Shown: positions 26,940 through 35,678 of the stretch, piece after piece | Position numbering within the stretch: the stretch's first letter is position 1 | Layout of the letters: each line of letters opens with the position of its first letter | NCBI GenBank assembly: GCA_964432885.1 | Contig: CAYSPG010000008.1 | Location: 81,587-145,586 of the forward strand | DNA length: 64,000 nt | Reading direction: 5' to 3' | Source: CAYSPG01 sp964432885 | GTDB lineage: Bacteria > Bacteroidota > Bacteroidia > AKYH767-A > OLB10 | Position numbers and translations under genes: made by a program | Notes under the pieces: model-generated | Database searches by the model: none | What the model saw: only the letters and a program-made list of their open reading frames with translations | Told to the model about the DNA's origin: nothing

Positions 26940-28316
26940 CTATAGCAGATTAATAAAAAAGGATGGGGCAATTCCAATTATCAAGGTAATAATTCCAGCA
27001 ATATATAGCACAAATAAATCAGATGGTGAATTATAATATGATGTGTTTTCCAATTCAGGCTCGCTGTACATTGCTATGATAACTCTGAAATAATAATACA
27101 CACCAATGAGTGAACTTAATACGGCAATTAAAACAAGCCACATCAAATCACTTTTTAACGCTGCATAAAACATATAATACTTTGCAAAAAATCCGGCAAC
27201 AGGTGGTATACCAGCCATGCTCAACATACAAATGGTAATCATGGCAGCGGCAAAAGGATTTTTCTTTGATAATCCTTTTATTGCTTTGATAGATTCATTT
27301 CCGGTAGCGAGATAAACATTGTGCAACATTACAAACACACCAATGCTTGCAAGCGCATACGCAAATGCATATAAAAATAATGCGCCTTTTGAAGTTTGAT
27401 TTAATGATGCCAATGCCATCAGCATGTATCCTGCATGTGCAATGCTTGAGTAAGCAAGCATTCGTTTTAAACTTGTTTGATACACTGCAGAAATATTTCC
27501 AATCAACATAGTTGCAGCAGCAAGCACAGCAAGTATTTGCGTCCACCATTCAAACACACTGGAGAAACATGAAGAGAACAAACGGTAGAATGCAGCAAAG
27601 GCAGCCGTTTTTACAATAGTTGCCATAAAGGCTGTAACTACAGTTGGAGCACCGTCATAAACATCAGGCGCCCAAAAATGAAATGGGGCTGCTGATATTT
27701 TAAATGAAAGCCCAACAAGCATCAAAGCAATTCCTGCATAAAACATTACTGGTAATGAGTCGGCATGTTGCCCTACATAAATGGCAATTTGTTTTAAGTT
27801 GAATGATGCTGTTACTCCATAAATTAATGCAATACCAAAAAGTAAAAAGCCCGTAGCAAATGCGCCAAGCATAAAATATTTTAATGCCGACTCGTTGCTG
27901 CGCATATTTAACTTATCACTACCGGCAAGTATGTATAGAGCAATTGACAAAACTTCAATACCAATAAACAACATTGATAAATCAGAAAAACTTGTCATGA
28001 TTATTCCACCAGCCAAAGCAAAAATTATTAATGCATAATGTTCGGCTGCACTGCTCTCGCTAGTGAAATAGCTGCGCGACATCATAAACCACAAATAGCA
28101 AATCACAATCATCAGTGCAGAAAATGCCATGGAAAAATTATCAGTTTCCATCATGTTGTTAAACCAGCTTGAGTAGGTGTTCCAATCAACAACTGTTAAA
28201 CAAAATGCAATAAGCAATCCGGCAAGCACAAGTGGATACAAAAGTTTTTTAAACTTAAAAACATCCGACATCATTGCTGCGATGCCAACTACTGAAAGTG
28301 TAATGAGTGTATTCAA
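26940..28316 (-). CDS. nuoN: NADH-quinone oxidoreductase subunit N
   Basis: 458 residues and about 13 predicted helices. Antiporter-like proton-pumping subunit of complex I, nearest the quinone end of the membrane arm. The family-typical conserved segments are present: a Glu-containing helix (LFIGIEVLSIALYILAG), then LVGLSFKISAAPFHFWAPDVYDGAP with its conserved Lys. Last complex I gene in the operon. Length is within the normal range of 450-500. Confidence 0.96.
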   Translation of the reverse strand: MNTLITLSVVGIAAMMSDVFKFKKLLYPLVLAGLLIAFCLTVVDWNTYSSWFNNMMETDNFSMAFSALMIVICYLWFMMSRSYFTSESSAAEHYALIIFALAGGIIMTSFSDLSMLFIGIEVLSIALYILAGSDKLNMRSNESALKYFMLGAFATGFLLFGIALIYGVTASFNLKQIAIYVGQHADSLPVMFYAGIALMLVGLSFKISAAPFHFWAPDVYDGAPTVVTAFMATIVKTAAFAAFYRLFSSCFSSVFEWWTQILAVLAAATMLIGNISAVYQTSLKRMLAYSSIAHAGYMLMALASLNQTSKGALFLYAFAYALASIGVFVMLHNVYLATGNESIKAIKGLSKKNPFAAAMITICMLSMAGIPPVAGFFAKYYMFYAALKSDLMWLVLIAVLSSLIGVYYYFRVIIAMYSEPELENTSYYNSPSDLFVLYIAGIITLIIGIAPSFFINLL

Positions 28317-28320
28317 TTTA

Positions 28321-28394
28321 TGGTACGAATAACGAATTTACGAATCTGTATGTGTTGGTATGTGAATGACTAATGCCCAATTTCCAATGACTAA
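28321..28394. repeat. Dispersed repeat filling the nuoM-nuoN gap
   Basis: Holds ACGAATTTACGAAT (a relative of the inverted repeats at 33689 and 34535) and then two copies of AATGACTAAT. The nuoM stop codon lies at its edge. Confidence 0.55.
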
Positions 28395-29852
28395 TTAACC
28401 TGCTTTTATAATTGCTAATAAATTTTCAACTGCTGGTGCTGCAATGCGCATTAATGAATTTGGATATACTCCCATGATGATGATTGCGGCAGCAACTATT
28501 ATTAATAACGATTTTTCTGATGATGATAATGACGGAAATTCTCCTTGGGTTACATTTTTATGCCCGAGCATGATGGCTTTGTAACTGCGCAACATATACA
28601 CAGCACCAAGAATTACACTTGTGCCTGCAAACAAACAAATCCATGCATTAAATTTATATACTCCACTTAGCAATAAAAACTCTCCAACAAATCCGTTTGT
28701 CATTGGTAATGCAACACTACCTAATAAAACTATCATAAATAAAATGGTAAACGTGCGGTGGTTGTTTGCAATACCTCCGAGTTCATCTAAGTTTCTTGTT
28801 TTTAAACGATTCATTAAAATGTCGGCAATAAAAAATAACCCAATAACATTTACCCCATGGCTTAGCATTTGAAAAACTCCACCCTGAATACCTTCAACCG
28901 TCATTGAAAATATTCCTGCTGAAATTAATCCCACGTGTGCGATGGATGAGTACGCAATTAATCTCTTATAATCCTTTTGCACCATTGCAATGCACGATGC
29001 ATACACAATTCCAATTACCGATAAAACAATAACTGTTGTAGCCCACTCATGCGTGGCATTAGGAACAATTGGTATTAACCATCGGATAACTCCATAAATA
29101 CCCATCTTTAACATGATACCTGACAATAACATGGTGCCTTGTGTGGGTGCATCAGTATATGTATCGGGCTGCCACGTGTGCAATGGAAAAACAGGCATCT
29201 TAATAGCGAAAGCAAGAAACATCATCCAGAAAACAAAAGTTTCCTGAGAAGAAGTAAGTTTTAAATTATAAAATGCATTTAAATCAAATGTATGCGCATC
29301 AGGAGTTTGCAGGTAGAGATAAATTAATGCAACAAGCATTAATAAACTTCCACTTAATGTGTAGATAAAAAATTTAAGTGTGATTCTAACTCTGTCTTTT
29401 CCTCCCCACAGCAAACAAATAAAATAAATTGGAATGAGAGCAAGCTCCCAAAAAATGTAAAACAAAAATCCATCCTGAGCAGTGAACACACCGTTCAACG
29501 CAAACTGCATTAAGAAAATTAATGAGTAAAATGCTTTTGCATTTTTTATTTCACGGTTAAATGATGAAAGTATAATAAGTGGAACCAGGAAGTTTGTGAG
29601 CTGCACGAGCAGAAAACTTATTCCATCCATTCCAATTCTAATGTTAATTCCTAAATCAGGAATCCACGGAATGTTTACGAAATAATTTACCGCACCATGA
29701 TTTCGTATTTCAAAAAACATGTGAGCCGAAAACAAAAATGAAATAACAGAAAGTATGAGCGCACCACGCTGAATACTCTGTCCTTTAAATAACAGGCATA
29801 TACCCGAACACAGTAGTTGAAAAAGAATTAATATGAGTAAATCGCTGAACAT
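28395..29852 (-). CDS. nuoM: NADH-quinone oxidoreductase subunit M
   Basis: 485 residues, about 14 helices. Second antiporter-like proton-pumping subunit. Key family segments: FWELALIPIYFICLLWGG (conserved Glu, near 137), FAIKMPVFPLHTWQPDTYTDAPTQGT (conserved Lys, near 215), LIAYSSIAHVGLISAG (near 300). It starts 13 bases after nuoL ends. The stop codon TAA overlaps the start of a dispersed repeat. Length normal. Confidence 0.97.
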   Translation of the reverse strand: MFSDLLILILFQLLCSGICLLFKGQSIQRGALILSVISFLFSAHMFFEIRNHGAVNYFVNIPWIPDLGINIRIGMDGISFLLVQLTNFLVPLIILSSFNREIKNAKAFYSLIFLMQFALNGVFTAQDGFLFYIFWELALIPIYFICLLWGGKDRVRITLKFFIYTLSGSLLMLVALIYLYLQTPDAHTFDLNAFYNLKLTSSQETFVFWMMFLAFAIKMPVFPLHTWQPDTYTDAPTQGTMLLSGIMLKMGIYGVIRWLIPIVPNATHEWATTVIVLSVIGIVYASCIAMVQKDYKRLIAYSSIAHVGLISAGIFSMTVEGIQGGVFQMLSHGVNVIGLFFIADILMNRLKTRNLDELGGIANNHRTFTILFMIVLLGSVALPMTNGFVGEFLLLSGVYKFNAWICLFAGTSVILGAVYMLRSYKAIMLGHKNVTQGEFPSLSSSEKSLLIIVAAAIIIMGVYPNSLMRIAAPAVENLLAIIKAG

Positions 29853-29865
29853 TTTTATCTGTAAC

Positions 29866-31767
29866 TCAAATCATAAATTTTAAAACAAACAATACAATAA
29901 TTCCACCAACCATTGCTATCACATAAAATCCTAAACGCCCGGTTTGCACCAATCGTAATCCGTTTGAAGCAGCGTTAGTGATTTTAGGAACAGCATTCAC
30001 AACTCCGTCAATAATATTTAAATCGACAATTTTATAAAGCAAACCAGAAATTACGTCAAGAGGTTTGCGGATAAGCATGTCATATACTTCATCTATATAA
30101 TATTTGTTGGCAACAAGTTTTGCAAAGCCTTTTAATTCTAAATCTCTTTCAGGAACTGTATTATTTGCAACATATGTTTTTCTTGTCATGAAATAAATTA
30201 TGGCAAGCACTATAACAGAAGCTATAAGCATTCCCACTTCAAATTCATGAGAAACAATATGCTCCTGAGCAAAATAAATTACTGGCGATACAAACTCATT
30301 AAATGCATGATGCGTGTGCAGCAAGTGATTAAACAATTCAGACATACCCATAAAACCACCAATGGTTGAAAGCACAGCAAGTACCATCAAAGGAATTGTC
30401 ATTGTTGAAGGAGACTCATGCAAATGTTCTTTTTGATGATGCGTTCCGCGAAACTCGCCATGAAATGTAAGCCAGTACAAACGGAACATATACACTGCTG
30501 TAAGTATAGATGTAAATGCAAGCACCACAAACATCCACATAGAATGAGAATAGGTAACAGCTAAAATTTCGTCTTTAGAAAAGAAGCCTGCAAAAAATGG
30601 AACACCGCTTATTGCAAGCACACCAATTAAAAATGTTAGATGCGTTTTGGGCAAATATTTTTTCAGCCCACCCATTACTCGAATGTCCTGCTCATTGCTC
30701 ATGGCGTGAATAACACTTCCTGCGCACAAGAATAATAGCGCTTTGAAAAATGCATGTGTAACAACATGGAACAACGCTGTTGTGTAAGCACCAACACCAA
30801 GCGCCACAAACATGTAACCAAGCTGGCTCACTGTCGAATACGCCAACACTTTTTTAATATCATTTTGTTTAAGTCCAATAGTAGCAGCAAACACAGCAGT
30901 TGCCAAACCAATTACTGCAACAAATTCAGCACTGAAAGGAGCAAGCGTAAACAACACATTGGAACGGATAACCATATAAATACCTGCAGTTACCATGGTA
31001 GCTGCATGTATGAGTGCAGACACAGGTGTGGGTCCAGCCATTGCATCGGGCAACCATGTGTATAATGGTATCTGTGCGCTCTTACCCATAGCGCCAACAA
31101 AAAGTAAAAGTGTAATAGCAGTTATTGTTGTATCACCTGTTGGATAATTTTTTGCCGCTTCAAAAACTTCTTTATAATCGAGTGAACCAAACGTGTTGTA
31201 CATCAAAAATAAACCGAGCAAAAATCCCAAGTCACCAATTCGGTTCATGATAAATGCTTTGTTAGCTGCATTATTATAGGCATCGTTTTTAAACCAGAAA
31301 CCGATAAGCAAATATGAGCACAGCCCCACACCTTCCCAACCTGCAAACATTACCAGGTAATTTGAACCCATCACCAACAGCAGCATAAAAAATATAAACA
31401 GGTTGAGGTATGCCATAAAGCGAGGATAATCTTCGTCATGATGCATGTATCCGATAGAATAAACATGAATGAGAAAACCTACACCCGTAACAACAAGTAA
31501 CATAACTGCTGAGAGCCTGTCAACCATAAAAGAAAAATTCAAATGCAGGTTACCTGCATTTATCCAGTCAAATAAATTAACTGTGATGGAATCAATACTT
31601 CCGTTGCTGATATTTAAAAACAAAGTGAGTGAACAGATAAATGAAATCAAAAGCGCTCCTGATGCAACAAGGCCAACCAAATTGCGCGGCATGTTTTTGT
31701 TGAGCGAACCATTCAACACAAAACCCAAAAGAGGTAAAACCGGAATTAACCAAACTAAATTGTTCAT
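29866..31767 (-). CDS. nuoL: NADH-quinone oxidoreductase subunit L
   Basis: 633 residues. The distal antiporter-like pump, with the long lateral helix at its C-terminal end. Conserved parts: LVMFAGWEGVGLCSYLLIGFW (near 140), GAMGKSAQIPLYTWLPDAMAGPTPVSALIHAATMV (near 220), VLAYSTVSQLGYMF (near 310). Length normal (600-650). It begins four bases after nuoK ends, so the two are tightly coupled. Confidence 0.97.
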   Translation of the reverse strand: MNNLVWLIPVLPLLGFVLNGSLNKNMPRNLVGLVASGALLISFICSLTLFLNISNGSIDSITVNLFDWINAGNLHLNFSFMVDRLSAVMLLVVTGVGFLIHVYSIGYMHHDEDYPRFMAYLNLFIFFMLLLVMGSNYLVMFAGWEGVGLCSYLLIGFWFKNDAYNNAANKAFIMNRIGDLGFLLGLFLMYNTFGSLDYKEVFEAAKNYPTGDTTITAITLLLFVGAMGKSAQIPLYTWLPDAMAGPTPVSALIHAATMVTAGIYMVIRSNVLFTLAPFSAEFVAVIGLATAVFAATIGLKQNDIKKVLAYSTVSQLGYMFVALGVGAYTTALFHVVTHAFFKALLFLCAGSVIHAMSNEQDIRVMGGLKKYLPKTHLTFLIGVLAISGVPFFAGFFSKDEILAVTYSHSMWMFVVLAFTSILTAVYMFRLYWLTFHGEFRGTHHQKEHLHESPSTMTIPLMVLAVLSTIGGFMGMSELFNHLLHTHHAFNEFVSPVIYFAQEHIVSHEFEVGMLIASVIVLAIIYFMTRKTYVANNTVPERDLELKGFAKLVANKYYIDEVYDMLIRKPLDVISGLLYKIVDLNIIDGVVNAVPKITNAASNGLRLVQTGRLGFYVIAMVGGIIVLFVLKFMI

Positions 31768-31771
31768 TCCA

Positions 31772-32089
31772 CTACCATTTAATTTTATTCAACATATCAA
31801 TATCCACTGATTTTATATTGCGATAAATCATAACCAATATTGCAAGTCCTACTGCTACTTCGGCAGCAGCCACAGCCATAATAAAAAACACAAATACTTG
31901 TCCGCTGGCATCAGCATGCTGTGTACTGAAAGCCGCCAACAATAAATTCACTGCGTTAAGCATAAGCTCAATGCACATGAAAATAATAATTGCATTTCTT
32001 CGAAACATCACACCAAGTACTCCTATAGTAAACAATACTGCCGAAAGCAGAAGGTAGTAGTTGATTGGAATTGTATTTAGAATGTTCAT
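31772..32089 (-). CDS. nuoK: NADH-quinone oxidoreductase subunit K
   Basis: 105 residues, three membrane helices. Carries the conserved Glu in IFMCIELMLNAVNLL (near 38) and a second Glu in AAVAAAEVAVGLAIL (near 72), which form part of the proton channel. Length is exactly that of the family. Separated from nuoJ by 129 bases occupied by two palindromic elements. Confidence 0.96.
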   Translation of the reverse strand: MNILNTIPINYYLLLSAVLFTIGVLGVMFRRNAIIIFMCIELMLNAVNLLLAAFSTQHADASGQVFVFFIMAVAAAEVAVGLAILVMIYRNIKSVDIDMLNKIKW

Positions 32090-32090
32090 A

Positions 32091-32126
32091 AGCCCCTCTA
32101 AATCTCCCCAAAGGGGAGACTTTCTG
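32091..32126. repeat. Palindromic element between nuoK and nuoJ (left copy)
   Basis: TCTCCCC (32103-32109), AAA loop, GGGGAGA (32113-32119) inside the wider motif GCCCCTCTAAATCTCCCC. It starts two bases past the nuoK start codon side and belongs to the CTCCCC/GGGGAG family seen throughout this operon. Confidence 0.8.
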
Positions 32127-32190
32127 TTATTGCATTATTTTATTTTTTGTTCAATTTATTATCACTTTTACTAATTAGTACCTCACAATT

Positions 32191-32221
32191 CCTCCCCTTC
32201 GGGGAGGTTAGGTGGGGCCTA
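32191..32221. repeat. Palindromic element at the nuoJ stop codon
   Basis: CCTCCCC (32191-32197), TTC loop, GGGGAGG (32201-32207), then TTAGGTGGGGCCTA. The final CTA is the nuoJ stop codon (TAG) read leftward, so the element abuts the end of the gene. Confidence 0.85.
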
Positions 32222-32722
32222 CTTTATTTCTTTTTTACCGAGCATCACAGCACCAACAATAGCCGTTAGAAATAATAGCGAAACGACTTCAAACGGCAAC
32301 ATATATTTTTGATATAATACTTTTCCAAGATTTTTTACGAGTCCTATTTCATTTGCTCCATTGGTATTGAGTGGAATTGTTTCAGAACCTTTTAATGCTG
32401 CAACTAAAATTATCAGCAGCAAACCACCAGCAACAACAGCTGCAAATTTTGATACCATGGTTTTATGCGGTTCTATTTCTGTATTAAGATTAAGCAACAT
32501 AATTACAAATAGAAATAAAACCATTATTGCGCCAGCGTAAACAATAACATGCACTGCGGCAAGAAACTGTGCATTTAACAAAACATAGTGTCCCGCAATG
32601 GTGAAAAAACAAAATATTAAATACAGAACAGAGTGAACAGGTTTTTTAGAAAACACCACCATCAATGCACTTGCAACAGAAAGCGCTGACAAAATATAAA
32701 ATGCAATTGCTGAATTAGGCAC
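32219..32722 (-). CDS. nuoJ: NADH-quinone oxidoreductase subunit J
   Basis: 167 residues, five membrane helices. Core membrane subunit with the pi-bulge helix region (VIVYAGAIMVLFLFVIMLLNL near 60-80). It matches Bacteroidota NuoJ in length. Its stop codon lies on the edge of a palindromic element. Upstream, a 79-base gap and an unrelated lipoprotein gene separate it from nuoI. Confidence 0.95.
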   Translation of the reverse strand: MPNSAIAFYILSALSVASALMVVFSKKPVHSVLYLIFCFFTIAGHYVLLNAQFLAAVHVIVYAGAIMVLFLFVIMLLNLNTEIEPHKTMVSKFAAVVAGGLLLIILVAALKGSETIPLNTNGANEIGLVKNLGKVLYQKYMLPFEVVSLLFLTAIVGAVMLGKKEIK

Positions 32723-32801
32723 TGTGGTTAGGTGGTAGTTTAAAGTTTATGTGTAGCTAGTAGGTTAAAACTGCGCGCGAAATTATAAATTTTTATCTCT
32801 G

Positions 32802-33134
32802 TTATTGTATCGTGTCTGTATTTGATTCTGGGCAATAAGTGGTTTCTGTTACTGTAACTTTTACTCTCAGTTTTGGGTTGTAAATGCTTTGTGATATGTA
32901 ATCATATTTTTCTCTGCTGAAATCATTTTCCTCAAGCTCCTCTTTTGTGCCGCAAGTGGTAGATGTTTTTACAGTATCGGCTGGTATCATGTATGATGGC
33001 AACACTGTATCTAAATATTGGGCAAACTGCGAGCGTAATGTGTAACATTCTCTACAATGATGTTTTTCGCAAGAAGAAAAACCGATGCTTGCAACCAGAA
33101 GAACAAATACATATAGAATCTCTCTGGACTTCAT
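32802..33134 (-). CDS. Lipoprotein of unknown function inside the nuo operon
   Basis: 110 residues. Lipobox with Cys22 (GFSSC) followed by a Cys/His-rich start (EKHHCRECYTLRSQ), then a polar region with two more Cys (TTCGT, TTYCPES). Four Cys in the mature protein could form disulfides or bind metal. It sits eight bases after nuoI and before nuoJ, where complex I operons normally have no gene. It is not a known complex I subunit. Whether it is an accessory factor or a passenger is unknown. Confidence 0.75.
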   Translation of the reverse strand: MKSREILYVFVLLVASIGFSSCEKHHCRECYTLRSQFAQYLDTVLPSYMIPADTVKTSTTCGTKEELEENDFSREKYDYISQSIYNPKLRVKVTVTETTYCPESNTDTIQ

Positions 33135-33142
33135 TATCTATT

Positions 33143-33685
33143 TTAATCTGCTTTGCGATGGGCATTTGTTCGAACACCAATATCAATTCTTGTATCAGAT
33201 GTTGTTCCTTCAACCAATTTATCTTTTCCGAAAATAAAATTCTCACGCACCATATCCGAAGGAACAATTCTGTCTGTTAAAAAAATTGCTTCTTTAGGAC
33301 AAGCCTCCTCGCACAATCCGCAATAAATACAACGTAGCATATTTATTTCATACACCGATGCATATTTTTCTTCACGATATAAATTCTCTTCTCCTTTTTT
33401 TCTTTCTGCCGCAGTCATTGTTATAGCTTCAGCAGGACAGGCAACAGCGCACAGTCCACATGCAGTACAATTCTCTCTTCCTTTCTCGTCACGTTTTAGA
33501 ACATGCCACCCGCGATATACAGGAGCAATCGGGCGTTTTACCTCAGGGTAATTAATAGTTACTTTCTTTTTAAAAAGATGTTTGATGGTAATCATTAATC
33601 CACCAAGTATAGCAGGGAGATATATCTTTTCCTTAAAAGACATCTCTTTATTGACTACAACTTTACTTCTGTTTGTTAACTGCAT
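33143..33685 (-). CDS. nuoI: NADH-quinone oxidoreductase subunit I
   Basis: 180 residues. Carries the two 4Fe-4S clusters N6a and N6b: first set Cys73, 76, 79, 83 (CTACGLCAVACP) and second set Cys119, 122, 125, 129 (CIYCGLCEEACP). The N-terminal helix packs on the membrane. An internal ATG at 33643 (residue 15) is an alternative start. Its start codon lies three bases from the left inverted repeat of the cassette that splits nuoH from nuoI. Confidence 0.96.
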   Translation of the reverse strand: MQLTNRSKVVVNKEMSFKEKIYLPAILGGLMITIKHLFKKKVTINYPEVKRPIAPVYRGWHVLKRDEKGRENCTACGLCAVACPAEAITMTAAERKKGEENLYREEKYASVYEINMLRCIYCGLCEEACPKEAIFLTDRIVPSDMVRENFIFGKDKLVEGTTSDTRIDIGVRTNAHRKAD

Positions 33686-33688
33686 TTC

Positions 33689-33719
33689 ATCAACGAATTA
33701 CGAATCAGTAGGAATATAC
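33689..33719 (+). repeat. Left inverted repeat of the cassette in the nuo operon
   Basis: 31 bases beginning ATCAACGAATTACGAAT. It matches the reverse complement of 34535-34565 at 28 of 31 positions. The pair brackets the 72-residue gene and the broken kinase. Shorter relatives occur singly at 28321 and 45349. Confidence 0.8.
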
Positions 33720-33732
33720 AAATCGTTATATG

Positions 33733-33951
33733 TTATTTTTTCTTTGTTTTTTTGAATGGTGATTTGGAAGTGACGGTGCCATCGGGCAAACGGTAAAATA
33801 CTTTATCCATAATGCCAAACACTGTTGGAATTCCCTTTCGTTGAGATTCCTGCAATGCTAATTGAACTCCACGATTACCAATGGCAGCCCACTCCAACGC
33901 TTCGCGAAAAAGGTTTTTGTTTTTATAATTTTTAAATTTAAGTCCGTTCAT
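33733..33951 (-). CDS. Small basic protein beside the zeta-like kinase, possible antitoxin
   Basis: 72 residues. N-terminal helical part (NLFREALEWAAIGNRGVQLALQESQRKGIPTV) followed by a beta-like segment (MDKVFYRLPDGTVTSKSP) and a Lys-rich end. It lies 42 bases downstream of the broken zeta-like kinase and within the same pair of inverted repeats. Short partners of this type often accompany COG4185/zeta kinases and may act as antitoxins; that is inference. The gene is intact although its partner is not. Confidence 0.7.
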   Translation of the reverse strand: MNGLKFKNYKNKNLFREALEWAAIGNRGVQLALQESQRKGIPTVFGIMDKVFYRLPDGTVTSKSPFKKTKKK

Positions 33952-33993
33952 TTTTTATGCTTTTAATAAATATTTCAAATAAAGATTGATGTA

Positions 33994-34503
33994 CTATATC
34001 ATACTTGTTTTTTCGCCTGCTGCCAACAATTCAAAACCTGATTCTGTATTATTATAAAGTTTCCAATCGTCAACAATATTCTTATAAACATTCCAGAAAT
34101 TATTTTTTCCTCTTTCAAATCTTCTTCTCACATCTTCTTCAGGCACGTAATGTCCGCCATTTTCTGTTCTATGTCTTATTCTCCCTATACACTGCTCTGG
34201 TGCATTTAAAACTACAAACACAATTTTAGCCGAATATGCCCTTTTTTTGAATCCCTGAATTATTTTTTTTAGAAATAACCCCGATGCTGTTGACTCAAGG
34301 CAGATATTTTTATTTTGTTGTAATAGTTTTTCTAATCGTTTAAAATACTCTTTTCCTGCACTTATGTTTGTATTTGTTCCTTTTTATTTTGCAATCTCGT
34401 CCGCATTTAAAAACTCAAATTTTTTTTCTTTTAAAAATACTTTTGCAAATGTAGTTTTCCCACTCCCGTTTGGTCCTGGTATTATTAATAATTCTTTTGC
34501 CAC
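33994..34503 (-). pseudogene. Zeta-toxin-like P-loop kinase (COG4185 type), interrupted by a stop codon
   Basis: Read leftward from GTG at 34503, codons 1-39 encode the Walker A motif IIPGPNGSGKTTFAK and FLNADEIAK. A TAA follows at 34384-34386, and the same frame then continues uninterrupted for 129 codons with family features (NICLESTASGLF, VFVVLNAPEQCIGRIRHR, GGHYVPEEDVRRRFERGKNN, DWKLYNNTE). Zeta-type kinases phosphorylate UDP-sugars and are often toxins. The single nonsense codon separates the P-loop from the rest, so the product should be inactive. A sequencing error or suppression cannot be excluded. An in-frame stop just upstream of the GTG fixes the start region. Confidence 0.85.
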
Positions 34504-34534
34504 TTAATTCATCCAATTATTTTTTCCTCCATTG

Positions 34535-34565
34535 GTATATTCGTACCAATTCGTAATTCGTTGAT
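34535..34565 (-). repeat. Right inverted repeat of the cassette in the nuo operon
   Basis: 31 bases, inverted relative to 33689-33719 with three mismatches. It ends two bases from the nuoH stop codon, so the cassette fills the nuoH-nuoI junction almost exactly. Confidence 0.8.
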
Positions 34566-34566
34566 A

Positions 34567-35607
34567 TTACCAATGTAACATTCCATTTCTCCACAATATC
34601 ACCACAGCCGTAATCAAAACATTTATGATTGATATGGGTATTAACATTTTCCATCCAAGATTCATTAACTGGTCGTAGCGAAAACGTGGAATAGTCCAAC
34701 GTATCCACATAAAGAAAAATATAAAGAAGAATATTTTTGAGAAGAAGAAAACCGTTCCAAGTATTGCTTCGGCATTATGAGATAATCCTAACTCATGAAT
34801 AAACGGCATATTAAATCCACCAAAGTAAAGTGCCGATATTACTGCCGAAGAAATAAACATGTTGATGTATTCAGCAAATAAATAAAAACCAAGTTTCATG
34901 CTGGAATATTCGGTATGATAACCGCCAACTAATTCTGTTTCGCATTCGGGTAAATCAAATGGTGTGCGGTTACATTCTGCGAAAGCGCAAATAATAAAAA
35001 GCAAACAACCGAGTGGTTGGTAAAATACATTCCAGTGTGCTCCTTGCTGTTGTTCTACAATTTCGCGAATGCTAAGTGTGCCTGTCATCATTACTAATGC
35101 AATAATTGACATTCCCATGGCCAATTCATAACTCACCATTTGTGCTGATGCGCGAATTGCCCCAAGCAACGAATATTTATTGTTGCTTGCCCAGCCGCCT
35201 ATCATTATTCCGTAAACACCTATTGAAACTACTCCGAAAATATAAAGGATACCAATGTTTACATCGGTAATCTGCATTACATATTCTTGTCCGTTTATGA
35301 TTAACGATTTTCCCCACGGAATTACCACACCGGTCATACAAGCAGTAAGCATCATTATGCATGGCCCTAAAATAAAAAGCGCTTTATCGGCATGGCTCGG
35401 AATTATTTCTTCTTTCATAAACATTTTTACTCCATCGGCCATGGGTTGTAAAATTCCAAATGGTCCTGCACGGTTTGGGCCAAGTCTGTCTTGTAAAAAT
35501 GCTGCTACTTTTCTTTCGGCATAAGTAGAATACATGGCTACCACCAGTGAAATTGCAAAAACCGCAACAACAAAAATTAATTTAAAAATGAGTTCGTTAG
35601 TATCCAT
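34567..35607 (-). CDS. nuoH: NADH-quinone oxidoreductase subunit H
   Basis: 346 residues, eight helices. Forms the quinone-binding chamber with NuoB and NuoD. Conserved segments: ERKVAAFLQDRLGPNRAGPFGILQPMADGVKMFMKEE (near 30-65), the acidic loop AFAECNRTPFDLPECETELVGGYHTEYSS (near 210-240). Length normal. Originally it was probably followed directly by nuoI; a bracketed cassette now separates them. Confidence 0.97.
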   Translation of the reverse strand: MDTNELIFKLIFVVAVFAISLVVAMYSTYAERKVAAFLQDRLGPNRAGPFGILQPMADGVKMFMKEEIIPSHADKALFILGPCIMMLTACMTGVVIPWGKSLIINGQEYVMQITDVNIGILYIFGVVSIGVYGIMIGGWASNNKYSLLGAIRASAQMVSYELAMGMSIIALVMMTGTLSIREIVEQQQGAHWNVFYQPLGCLLFIICAFAECNRTPFDLPECETELVGGYHTEYSSMKLGFYLFAEYINMFISSAVISALYFGGFNMPFIHELGLSHNAEAILGTVFFFSKIFFFIFFFMWIRWTIPRFRYDQLMNLGWKMLIPISIINVLITAVVILWRNGMLHW

Positions 35608-35617
35608 GTTTTATTTT

Positions 35618-35678
35618 GCCACGAATTGCACTAATTAACACGAATATCATTGGTGCAAATTCGTGAAATTAGTGGCTA
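35618..35678. repeat. Imperfect inverted repeat between nuoG and nuoH
   Basis: GCCACGAATTGCACTAAT (from 35618) faces ATTCGTGAAATTAGTGGC (35659-35676). The right arm runs directly into the nuoG stop codon TAG (35676-35678 read leftward). This CACGAAT...AATTAGTG family is a different one from the CTCCCC palindromes. Confidence 0.65.
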
